Shown: positions 25,286-32,093 of the stretch, piece after piece
How positions within the stretch are numbered: position 1 is the first letter of the stretch
Layout of the letters: the number at the start of each line of letters is the position of its first letter
Source of the DNA: Singulisphaera sp.
GTDB lineage: Bacteria > Planctomycetota > Planctomycetia > Isosphaerales > Isosphaeraceae
NCBI GenBank assembly: GCA_027451445.1
Contig: DAIDJG010000447.1
Coordinates: 1-49,632, forward strand
DNA: 49,632 bases
Direction: 5' to 3'
Program-made: the position numbers and the translations under genes
The notes under the pieces: model-generated
Database searches by the model: none
The model's input: only the letters and a program-made list of their open reading frames with translations
Told to the model about the DNA's origin: nothing

Positions 25286-26689
25286 ATGGATGCTCCATTC
25301 ACGCGTCGCGGTTTTCTTGGCACGCTCGGTACCGGGCTCAGCGGTATCGCGTTGGCGGCGCTGTTGGAGCGCGACGCTCTCAGTGCCCGGGCGCTCGATC
25401 ATCGGCCGAAGGCGAAGCGGGTCATTCAGCTTTTCATGAACGGCGGCGCCAGTCAGTGCGACCTCTTCGACTACAAGCCTCGGCTGATCGAGCTGCACGG
25501 CAAGCCGTTCGACCCCGGTGCGGGCGAGCGCGTGGAGGCGAGCATCAGCACGCCTGGGGCGTTGATGAAGAGCCCGTTCACGTGGGCGCAGTATGGGGAG
25601 TGTGGTCGCTGGGTCAGCAGCGCTCTGCCGCACCTGGCGCGGCATGTGGACGACATGGCGTTCTTGATGGCGATGCAGGCGAAGTCGAACGTGCACGGCC
25701 CTGCGTCGTATTTGCAGACGTCGGGGTTCGTGCTACCCGGATTCCCGTGCGCGGGGGCGTGGATCTCGTATGCCCTGGGGAGTCTCGCGGAGAATGTGCC
25801 GGCGTTCGTCGTGCTGCCCGATGCGCGCGGGCTGCCGTACAACGGGCGGAGTGCGTTCACCTCGGGGTTCCTGCCCGCGAATCATCAGGGCACAGTGATC
25901 AACGCGAGCGCGCCACAGCCGATCACTCATTTGAGTCCCCCCTCAACGGCCAGGCACATCACGTCCGAGAGCCGGGCCGAGGGCCTGGCGCTGCTCCGCG
26001 CAATGAACACCGCGCACGCGGAAGAGCGCCCCGGCGATTCGCGTCTCACGGCGCGCATCGAGAGCTACGAGTTGGCTGCGCGCTTGCAGCTCGCTGCGCC
26101 CGAGTTACTCGACCTCTCGGGTGAGAGCCAGGCCACGAAGACGCTCTACGGGCTCGACCAGCCGGAGACCGCCGACTTCGGCACGCGCTGCCTGTTCGCA
26201 CGTCGGATGATCGAACGCGGGGTGCGGTTCGTGCAGGTGTGGAGCGGCCATGGAGGCGGGTCGGCCAACTGGGACAACCACACCGACATCCCCAAGGAGC
26301 TGAGCTTCGCCGCCAAGGGCATGGACCTGCCCGCCGCCGGACTGCTCGTCGACCTGAAAGCGCGCGGCCTGCTCGACGACACGCTGCTCGTCTGGACCAC
26401 CGAGTTCGGCCGCATGCCCTTCAGCCAGGGGAGCGTCGGCCGAGACCATAACGGCGGCACCTTCGCGTCCTGGTTCGCCGGCGCGGGCGTGAAGCGCGGA
26501 GTCGCGTATGGGAAGAGCGACGAGTGGTCGTGGAAGGCCGTCGAAGGCGTGACCACGACGTATGACTTCCATGCGACGATCCTCCATCTCCTCGGCATCG
26601 ACCACGAGAAGCTCACCTTCCGCCATAGCGGCATTGATCGCCGTTTGACGGATGTGCATGGAAAGGTGGTGAAGGAGATTCTGGCGTAA
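25286..26689 (+). CDS. DUF1501 family protein, partner of the PSCyt1-PSD1 protein
   Basis: A 467-aa protein with ATG 25286, 5 bp after the upstream stop. The N-terminus MDAPFTRRGFLGTLGTGLSG is a textbook twin-arginine signal. DUF1501 blocks: LFMNGGASQCDLFDYKPRL, VHGPASYLQTSGFVLPG, SGHGGGSANWDNHTDI, TEFGRMPFSQGSVGRDH and a C-terminal DFHATILHLLGIDHEKL. It differs at many motif positions from the DUF1501 proteins at 14310 and 28169 (GASQCDLFD against GMPQQESFD and GMSQQDTYD), so it belongs to another subfamily. Export through Tat implies folding in the cytoplasm, perhaps around a cofactor. Confidence 0.92.
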   Translation: MDAPFTRRGFLGTLGTGLSGIALAALLERDALSARALDHRPKAKRVIQLFMNGGASQCDLFDYKPRLIELHGKPFDPGAGERVEASISTPGALMKSPFTWAQYGECGRWVSSALPHLARHVDDMAFLMAMQAKSNVHGPASYLQTSGFVLPGFPCAGAWISYALGSLAENVPAFVVLPDARGLPYNGRSAFTSGFLPANHQGTVINASAPQPITHLSPPSTARHITSESRAEGLALLRAMNTAHAEERPGDSRLTARIESYELAARLQLAAPELLDLSGESQATKTLYGLDQPETADFGTRCLFARRMIERGVRFVQVWSGHGGGSANWDNHTDIPKELSFAAKGMDLPAAGLLVDLKARGLLDDTLLVWTTEFGRMPFSQGSVGRDHNGGTFASWFAGAGVKRGVAYGKSDEWSWKAVEGVTTTYDFHATILHLLGIDHEKLTFRHSGIDRRLTDVHGKVVKEILA

Positions 26690-26770
26690 GCTGCCGGGCG
26701 ATTCGTGCGGTTTAGGTTTGGCGTGCACGCCGAACCGCATCACGCCACGTTTATGACAAGCGGAGGGAAC

Positions 26771-26813
26771 ATATAACTCCCCCCCTTGGGAAGGGGGGGT
26801 TGGGGGGGTGGGC
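26771..26813 (+). repeat. C7/G7 palindromic repeat with quadruplex-type G tracts, copy 2
   Basis: ATATAACT, seven C, TTGGGAA, seven G, TT, seven G, T, GGG. The four G tracts within 25 bp (26788-26812) match the pattern for a G-quadruplex on the plus strand. It lies upstream of the DUF559 gene. Confidence 0.75.
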
Positions 26814-26984
26814 CTAACGCTTCGCCGTCGCTTTCCGCCCCGACATATTGCGTGATAGCCTTTGCAGTGCGTCGATCGCCTCACATCAACGAACGAAAAT
26901 GCCGACCGATCCTGCGCCGCACGCCTCACACAACCGTTTATCAGCCGGCCAATGCCGCGGAACCCGTCCTGCGAGGCCTCTATC

Positions 26985-27350
26985 ATGAACGAGACCTTCA
27001 ACCTCCCCAACGGCAAAGACGAGCGGCGTCGCCTCCGCAGAGAAATGCCGAATGCGGAGGCACTGCTCTGGTCACGACTGCGCGGTCGACAATTGCTCGG
27101 CATGAAGTTCCGCCGCCAGCACGGCATCGGTCCCTACAACGTGGACTTTTACTGCCCCGAGGTCCGGCTCGCGATTGAGCTTGACGGCGACAGCCACTTT
27201 ACCCCAAAAGGTCGACAGCACGACACGGAGCGAACCCGATTTATTGAGTCGTTTGATATTCGCGTGCGCCGGTTCACGAACGATGAGGTTTATGACAACC
27301 TCGATGGTGTTCTTGAGGCGATCGCGGCGGCGATACGAGCTTACGGGTGA
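26985..27350 (+). CDS. DUF559 family endonuclease-like protein (Vsr-like fold)
   Basis: A 121-aa protein beginning MNETFNLPNGKDERRRLRRE. DUF559 members share the PD-(D/E)XK fold of the very-short-patch repair endonuclease. Core residues are in place: EALLWSRLRGRQLLGMKFRRQ, then YNVDFYCPEVRLAIELDGDSH (Asp54, Glu65, Asp67), then the conserved DIRVRRFTNDEV strand-helix. Length is normal and the protein looks intact. The gene stands alone among G/C-run palindromic repeats on both sides, with no methyltransferase or recombinase next to it. Biological role unknown; involvement in the repeats is only a hypothesis. Confidence 0.85.
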   Translation: MNETFNLPNGKDERRRLRREMPNAEALLWSRLRGRQLLGMKFRRQHGIGPYNVDFYCPEVRLAIELDGDSHFTPKGRQHDTERTRFIESFDIRVRRFTNDEVYDNLDGVLEAIAAAIRAYG

Positions 27351-27365
27351 TGGCGGAGGCTTAGG

Positions 27366-27401
27366 CCCACCCCCCCTACCCCCTTACGCGTTAACTTAAC
27401 G
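27366..27401. repeat. C-run plus TTAACTTAACG repeat, left arm
   Basis: CCCACCCCCCC, TACCCCCTTACGCG, then TTAACTTAACG. The inverted partner is at 27886-27923, about 485 bp away, so the two can pair as a long-range inverted repeat. Confidence 0.65.
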
Positions 27402-27428
27402 CTACGGCTAATCTCTTCCAAGACGCGA

Positions 27429-27480
27429 ACATATTAACTCCCCCCCTTGGGAAGGGGGGGCTAGGGGGGGTGGGCAGTGG
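27429..27480 (+). repeat. C7/G7 palindromic repeat with quadruplex-type G tracts, copy 3
   Basis: Same plan as copy 2, with CTA rather than TT between the two long G tracts, followed by TGGGCAGTGGCCGTCCGAT. The following 40 bp (ATTCCGCCGCG) recur after the copy at 49001, so the repeat unit extends beyond the G tracts. Confidence 0.75.
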
Positions 27481-27810
27481 CCGTCCGATCGGCGCAATTC
27501 CGCCGCGATCCGCGCGCAGTTAGCGCCTACGGACGGGCGGAGTTGACCTCCGCGACCGGCGCCTCGTTTCGCAAAGCGAGTGGCCAACGATCGTAGACCT
27601 TGCGCTCCGCGTCAGGGGCTTCCGCACGCGGAGCGTGAGGCTTTTCGCAACAGGCAAAGATGAAGCCGCGCGCGATGGCGATGCGTCGCGGAAGACAGCG
27701 ATCATGACGAAAACCTTAGTCATCCTCGATTCGAGCGTACGCGTAGGGCCATGTCATTTCTGTACAACGGACGCGCTTGCGATGACGAAGCGAAGAACCG
27801 AGAGCGGAGG

Positions 27811-27857
27811 CCACTGCCCCCCCCTACCCCCCCTTCCCAAGGGGCGGGAGTTATATG
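27811..27857 (-). repeat. C7/G7 palindromic repeat, copy 4 (inverted)
   Basis: Inverse orientation to copies 2 and 3: CCACTGCCCC, C tracts, TTCCCAA, GGGGCGGGAGTTATATG. It has only three long C tracts plus a broken fourth. Confidence 0.7.
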
Positions 27858-27885
27858 ATTCGTCGTTGCGGTGGGGTGCGCATGC

Positions 27886-27923
27886 CGTTAAGTTAACGCG
27901 TAAGGGGGGGTAGGGGGGGTGGG
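27886..27923. repeat. TTAAGTTAACGCG plus G-run repeat, right arm
   Basis: CGTTAAGTTAACGCGTAAG leads into two seven-G tracts and TGGG. It is the reverse complement of 27366-27401 apart from tract lengths. Confidence 0.65.
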
Positions 27924-28012
27924 GAGTCGGCGCCCGCAATCGGCTGTTCCCGTTGCACCCCAACCGTTGAGCGAAGACGGGCGGTTCGCGGCTGAATTGG
28001 ACTCATCGGACG

Positions 28013-28064
28013 GCCCATGCCCACCCCCCCAACCCCCCCTTCCCAAGGGGGAGTTAATAGGTTC
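28013..28064 (-). repeat. C7/G7 palindromic repeat with quadruplex-type tracts, copy 5 (inverted)
   Basis: CCC, A, seven C, AA, seven C, TTCCC then AAGGGGGAGTTAATAGG: four C tracts, so the quadruplex would form on the minus strand. Confidence 0.75.
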
Positions 28065-28168
28065 CTCCCTCGCAAAATGGGAGGGAACGCGCGTTACGTT
28101 AACGCGTACGCCACTAATCCTCCGTCCCAATAGGGAATATCAATATCACACAATTATAAAAGGTGAGA

Positions 28169-29488
28169 TCAAAACAGCTCGTGGATCGGCTTCCCGGCGC
28201 CGACGATGCTCACCGGCCGTCCCGAAGCATCGCGAAGATGAAGATCGAGCGGGATATCAAGCACCCGGTAGATGGTGGCGAGGACATCCTGCGGGGTGAC
28301 CGGCCGGTCCTGTACGTCGCCTCCGCGAGGCTCGCTCGCGCCGACGATCTGGCCTCCTTTCAGGCCGCCGCCTCCCAGTAAGACGGAGAAGCAATTGGAC
28401 CAGTGATCGCGGCCCGCGTGACCGTTGATGAGCGGGGTTCGGCCGAACTCACCCGCGCAGTAGATCAAAACATCATTGAGCATCCCGCGCAGGTCGAGAT
28501 CCTCGACGAGTGCGCCAATCGCTGTGTCGAGCGGCGGCAGTTGCTGTTCCAGGCCTTTCTCGATGTTGTCGTGGTGATCCCAGTAGCCGGTGTTGATCGT
28601 GACACACGTGCTGCCCGCCTCGATCAACCGGCGTGCGAGCAGGGCGGCCTGGCCGTAGAGGTGCCGGCCATAACGGTCGCGCAGACGGGGGTCTTCCTGG
28701 TTGATGTCGAACGCCTCGCGCACGCGCTCACCCGTCACCATCTCCAGCGCCTGGGCCTTGAACGTGTCGAGGCCTTCGAGCACGCCGCTCGTGTCGATAT
28801 CGCGACGGAGTGTGTCGAACTGCTTGAGCATGGCCGAGCGCGTGCGCACCGCCTCGATGCTCAAACCTCGAGGTAGCGTCAGGTTCGACACCCGGAAATC
28901 CGTCGCGTTGGGATCGGCCCCCACCTCGAAGGGTTGGTAGGCCGCGCCGAGGTAAACGGCGCCTTGATAACCGAACGCTTCGGACTTCGGCATCGTCACA
29001 TATGCCGGCATGTCCGCCACGCGGGCGCCGGCGGCCCGGGCGATCACGGAGCCGAACGACGGTTTCTGAGGCGCATTCCGGGCAAGCGTCGGTCCGAAGT
29101 AGCCAGTCTGCATCCAGTGGGCGGACGGAGCGTGGATCGCGTTGCCATGATGGACCGAGCGGACGATCGACAGCCGGTCCATCACGCGCGCCTGGCGAGG
29201 GAATCGCTCCGTGATCGTGATCCCCGACGCGGTCGTCGCGATCGGGCGATACATCCCGCGAAACTGCGGAGGGGCGTCCGGCTTGAGGTCGTATGTGTCT
29301 TGCTGGCTCATCCCGCCGTGCGTCCAGAAGACGATCAATCCGCGCCGGCGGGACGTCGACGCGGCCGACGCCCGAGCCCGCAAGACGTCGACGAGTCCCA
29401 GCCCGAGAAACGGCACGCCGAGCTGTAGAAGCTGGCGCCGGGTGATCGTGCCTCCGGGCAACTGAGTCGAGTGGCGTTCGGCAGGCAT
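28169..29488 (-). CDS. DUF1501 family protein, cassette B
   Basis: A 439-aa protein. ATG 29488 is preferred over an upstream TTG because GAGG lies nine bases before it. The N-terminus has a twin-arginine-like signal (GGTITRRQLLQLGVPFLGLG). Family blocks: FWTHGGMSQQDTYDLKPDAP, HGNAIHAPSAHWMQTGYFGP, NTGYWDHHDNI, GEFGRTPLINGHAGRDHW and LLGGGGLKGGQIVGAS. It is closer to the DUF1501 protein at 14310 (GRDHW, GGGG, a named RP(V/I) C-terminal block) than to that at 25286, matching the parallel order of the PPC and DUF1549 genes in both cassettes. It is 175 bp downstream of the DUF1549/1553 gene, with a hairpin between. Confidence 0.92.
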   Translation of the reverse strand: MPAERHSTQLPGGTITRRQLLQLGVPFLGLGLVDVLRARASAASTSRRRGLIVFWTHGGMSQQDTYDLKPDAPPQFRGMYRPIATTASGITITERFPRQARVMDRLSIVRSVHHGNAIHAPSAHWMQTGYFGPTLARNAPQKPSFGSVIARAAGARVADMPAYVTMPKSEAFGYQGAVYLGAAYQPFEVGADPNATDFRVSNLTLPRGLSIEAVRTRSAMLKQFDTLRRDIDTSGVLEGLDTFKAQALEMVTGERVREAFDINQEDPRLRDRYGRHLYGQAALLARRLIEAGSTCVTINTGYWDHHDNIEKGLEQQLPPLDTAIGALVEDLDLRGMLNDVLIYCAGEFGRTPLINGHAGRDHWSNCFSVLLGGGGLKGGQIVGASEPRGGDVQDRPVTPQDVLATIYRVLDIPLDLHLRDASGRPVSIVGAGKPIHELF

Positions 29489-29538
29489 GAGAGCCGTCCT
29501 CAATGAATGAAAAGAAACGCTCTGTCGCAGTTATCTAG

Positions 29539-29590
29539 AGTCGACTTTCGCTCCGCGAAAGACAATTCTTTCGCGGAGCGAAAGTCGACT
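29539..29590. repeat. Perfect 24-bp-stem hairpin
   Basis: Arms 29539-29562 and 29567-29590 are perfect reverse complements (core GTCGACTTTCGCTCCGCG) with a CAAT loop. It lies between two minus-strand genes of cassette B. It has no T-tract, so it may be a dispersed repeat acting as RNA stabiliser or attenuator rather than a classical terminator. Confidence 0.8.
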
Positions 29591-29663
29591 ATCGAGGCCA
29601 TGTCGCGTGCTTGGTGCAGTACGACGCGAAATCGGTGGGCAGTGCCCACCCGACAAATCGTCC

Positions 29664-32048
29664 TCAATGGTTGAACAGAAACTCCGCAGACACCATCAAC
29701 GACCAGAGCAGTGATTGATACGACGCGCGACGGTCCGGCGCCGACTCAATAAACTTGCGGGCCTTCGCGACTTCGTCGCTTCGCGGAGGCCGCGCCAGAA
29801 CGCGCACGAACAACTCGTCGATGAGCTCGGTGACCGGCCGCGCATCGGCCGAAAGCCGCGCGACGTAGCCGTCCGCGGCGTTCAGCTTTTGCTCCAGCAG
29901 GGGTGAGCCGATGAGCGCCAGGGCCTGACCCAGCGACGACTCGCTGACTCGTTCGCACTCGCACGACGACGACCGTGCAGGACGGCCGAACACGTCGAGG
30001 AACGTGTTGGGAACCGCTTCGTCGGGCAGGTCGATCGCGCGGGTCCCCCGGGGGAACTTGCCCGGTCCGCCGGAGAAGTCGGTCGGCGCGTCGAGGACCT
30101 GGCTGAACGCGTCGAGCAACACCTCGGCAGACAGCCGCTTCGGGTAGTAACGCGCGAAGCTTTGATGGTCCTCGCGATTCGACTCATTGGGCACTGCGCT
30201 GAGGGCGTACGCGTCGGAGTTGCAGCACACGCGAATCAGGTGCTTGACGTCGTAGCCGCTCGCGGCAAAGTCGCGGGCGAGGGCGTCGAGCAGCTCGGGA
30301 TGCGTGGGCGGGTTGGTCGAGCGCGCGTCGTCGATCGGGTGGATCAGTCCCCGGCCGAAAAAGTGGCCCCAGATGCGGTTGGCCATCGTGCGGGCGAAGA
30401 AGGGGTTGGATGGATCGGTCATCCAATGCGCCAGGCTCTGCCGAGGGTCGTCGTAACGGCTCAATGCGAACGGTGCACCCCCCAAAGGCTGCGGTCGCAT
30501 CACCCGTTTCGTGCGGGGATGTTCGACTCGCCCTTCATCGGCCAGGAAGATGGTCTGGCTCGTCGGCACCTCGGCGTCGGCAAAGCCCCCCTTGCGGCCG
30601 ACGCGCGCGAAGACCGCGGCCAGGCCGAAGTAATCGTCCTGGCTCCAGCGCTCGGCCGGGTGGTGGTGGCACTGGGCACACTGGACGCGCACGCCCAGGA
30701 ACGTTTGCGAGATCGATTCGACATAGTCCTGCGACGTCCGCACCGCGCGGTACCAGACCGTCGGCGGGTTCGACTCCTGGGTGCCGACGGCCGTGAGGAT
30801 TTCGGTGGCGAACTGGTCGTAAGGCATGTTCGCATCGATTGCGTCGCGGATCCAGGCCGCGAACAGGCTCGTGCCCGCCCGCTGCTGGCTCGTGGAGTAA
30901 CCTGCGCCTCGGTTCCGGAGGATGTCGGCCCACTTCAGGGCAAAGTAGCTGGCGTATTCGGGACGCTCCAGCAACCGGTCGATGAGCCTCGCGCGCTTGT
31001 CGGGCCGGCGGTCGGACAGGTAGGCGCGAACCTCATCGCTCGTAGGTAGCGTGCCGCAGATGTCCAGGCTGGCCCGTCGCAGGAACGTCGCGTCGTCCGC
31101 GGGCGGCGAGGGTTCGATCCCCAGCCGCTGCCACTGGGGCCGCAGCATTCCGTCGACCCAGGTGCGAGGAGGCTGTGTCGCGACAGCGCTACGCTCCGCG
31201 TGGAACGGCACTGTGCCATGGACCACGGCGAACTGGTCGCCGTAACGCACCATGACCGCGAAGAGACCGCCGCGGGCCTGCGTCTCGATCACGCCCGTTG
31301 CACTGACTTCGGCCACGCTCGGCTCGTTCGATTCGTAGAGTGCCAGCCGGGTCACGTCACGCTGGGATCCGTCGGAAAGAAATGCGGACACGCGCAGCGG
31401 TTGGTGCGTCTTCGGCGACAGCAGCGCGTTGCCGGGTTCGACAGCGATCCGCTGCACGACAGGGTCGCTGGCTCGGGGAGGCGGAGCACCCTGAGCGATC
31501 CAGCGACGAAGGACCTGATAATCGTCCGAGTCGCCGGCGAGGATGCGGCCTCCACCGTGAGGGAGCGTACCCGTGGCCTTCAACAGCAAAAGGCTACGCT
31601 CCGGCACCGCAAGGAAGAGCCGGCGTCCTCGGGCTTCGCGGACGATCGCCTCGTAATCGTCCTCGGGCTCATAGCCGAGCAAGGAGAGGTGAAACCCGTT
31701 CTGCCCCCCGGCTTTCCCATGACAGCCGCCGCTGTTGCAGCCCAGCTTCGTCAGCAAGGGGCGAACGTCCGTGCCGAAGGCGACGGGAGGAGCCGAGGCG
31801 GCAGGCACAAGACGACACCCGATGATTAACGATACGACGCCAGTCAGCACGAGAAGGCGGATTGTCGCTACGACGACTGTGGGAGGGCGAGGCTCCGTCC
31901 GAGCCAGCCTTGTTCCGATGACGAGTCTTCGAGTCATTGGAACATCGCGAGTGATGGGGGTCGCGCCGGCGCGCGGTGATCCCGCGGCTCGAAGATTCGC
32001 CGCAGGATCAAAGCTGGCTCGGACGGAGCCTCGCCCTCCCAAATCCAT
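29664..32048 (-). CDS. DUF1549/DUF1553 protein with heme motifs, cassette B; N-terminus disturbed by a repeat
   Basis: A 794-aa protein from ATG 32048, chosen for GAGGA seven bases upstream; ATGs at 32066 and 31937 are alternatives. Residues 4-56 are encoded by a palindromic repeat (GGRGSVRAS ... LARTEPRPP). A lipoprotein-type signal (VVVATIRLLVLTGVVSLIIGC) only begins after it. Then: cytochrome-like region with CNSGGCH (Cys104, Cys109, His110; CX4CH), a BIG2-like domain (LRVSAFLSDGSQRDVTRLA), DUF1549 (TFLRRASLDICGTLPTSDEV) with CAQCH at residue 457, and DUF1553 to the C-terminus (FFARTMANRIWGHFFGRGLI). It matches the protein at 18228 domain for domain. Confidence 0.85.
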   Translation of the reverse strand: MDLGGRGSVRASFDPAANLRAAGSPRAGATPITRDVPMTRRLVIGTRLARTEPRPPTVVVATIRLLVLTGVVSLIIGCRLVPAASAPPVAFGTDVRPLLTKLGCNSGGCHGKAGGQNGFHLSLLGYEPEDDYEAIVREARGRRLFLAVPERSLLLLKATGTLPHGGGRILAGDSDDYQVLRRWIAQGAPPPRASDPVVQRIAVEPGNALLSPKTHQPLRVSAFLSDGSQRDVTRLALYESNEPSVAEVSATGVIETQARGGLFAVMVRYGDQFAVVHGTVPFHAERSAVATQPPRTWVDGMLRPQWQRLGIEPSPPADDATFLRRASLDICGTLPTSDEVRAYLSDRRPDKRARLIDRLLERPEYASYFALKWADILRNRGAGYSTSQQRAGTSLFAAWIRDAIDANMPYDQFATEILTAVGTQESNPPTVWYRAVRTSQDYVESISQTFLGVRVQCAQCHHHPAERWSQDDYFGLAAVFARVGRKGGFADAEVPTSQTIFLADEGRVEHPRTKRVMRPQPLGGAPFALSRYDDPRQSLAHWMTDPSNPFFARTMANRIWGHFFGRGLIHPIDDARSTNPPTHPELLDALARDFAASGYDVKHLIRVCCNSDAYALSAVPNESNREDHQSFARYYPKRLSAEVLLDAFSQVLDAPTDFSGGPGKFPRGTRAIDLPDEAVPNTFLDVFGRPARSSSCECERVSESSLGQALALIGSPLLEQKLNAADGYVARLSADARPVTELIDELFVRVLARPPRSDEVAKARKFIESAPDRRASYQSLLWSLMVSAEFLFNH
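31881..32040. repeat. 160-bp palindromic element inside the start of a coding sequence
   Basis: Perfect 28-bp arms (31881-31908 and 32013-32040; core GAGGCTCCGTCCGAGCCAGC) with further partly complementary sequence inside (TCTTCGAGTC against GGCTCGAAGA). It is translated as the N-terminal part of the DUF1549/1553 protein. Confidence 0.75.
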
Positions 32049-32055
32049 GACCGAG

Positions 32056-32060
32056 TCCTC
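32056..32060 (-). promoter_or_regulatory. Ribosome-binding site for ATG 32048
   Basis: GAGGA on the minus strand, seven bases before ATG 32048. It lies outside the palindromic element and so may be the original translation signal of the gene. Confidence 0.45.
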
Positions 32061-32093
32061 GTTCATTTGTAGCGTTTAATCCTGTAGAAACCC

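Larger units (their letters stand above)
27351..28168. other. Gene-free, repeat-dense region
   Basis: No credible gene occurs in this 818-bp stretch; the open frames are interrupted, low in complexity and run through repeats. It contains three G/C-run repeats (27429-27480, 27811-27857, 28013-28064), an inverted pair joining G-runs to a TTAAGTTAACGCG motif (27366-27401 and 27886-27923) and a small hairpin CGCTCCGCGT/ACGCGGAGCG (27603-27635). Repeats of both orientations make the region a set of large inverted repeats. Confidence 0.65.
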
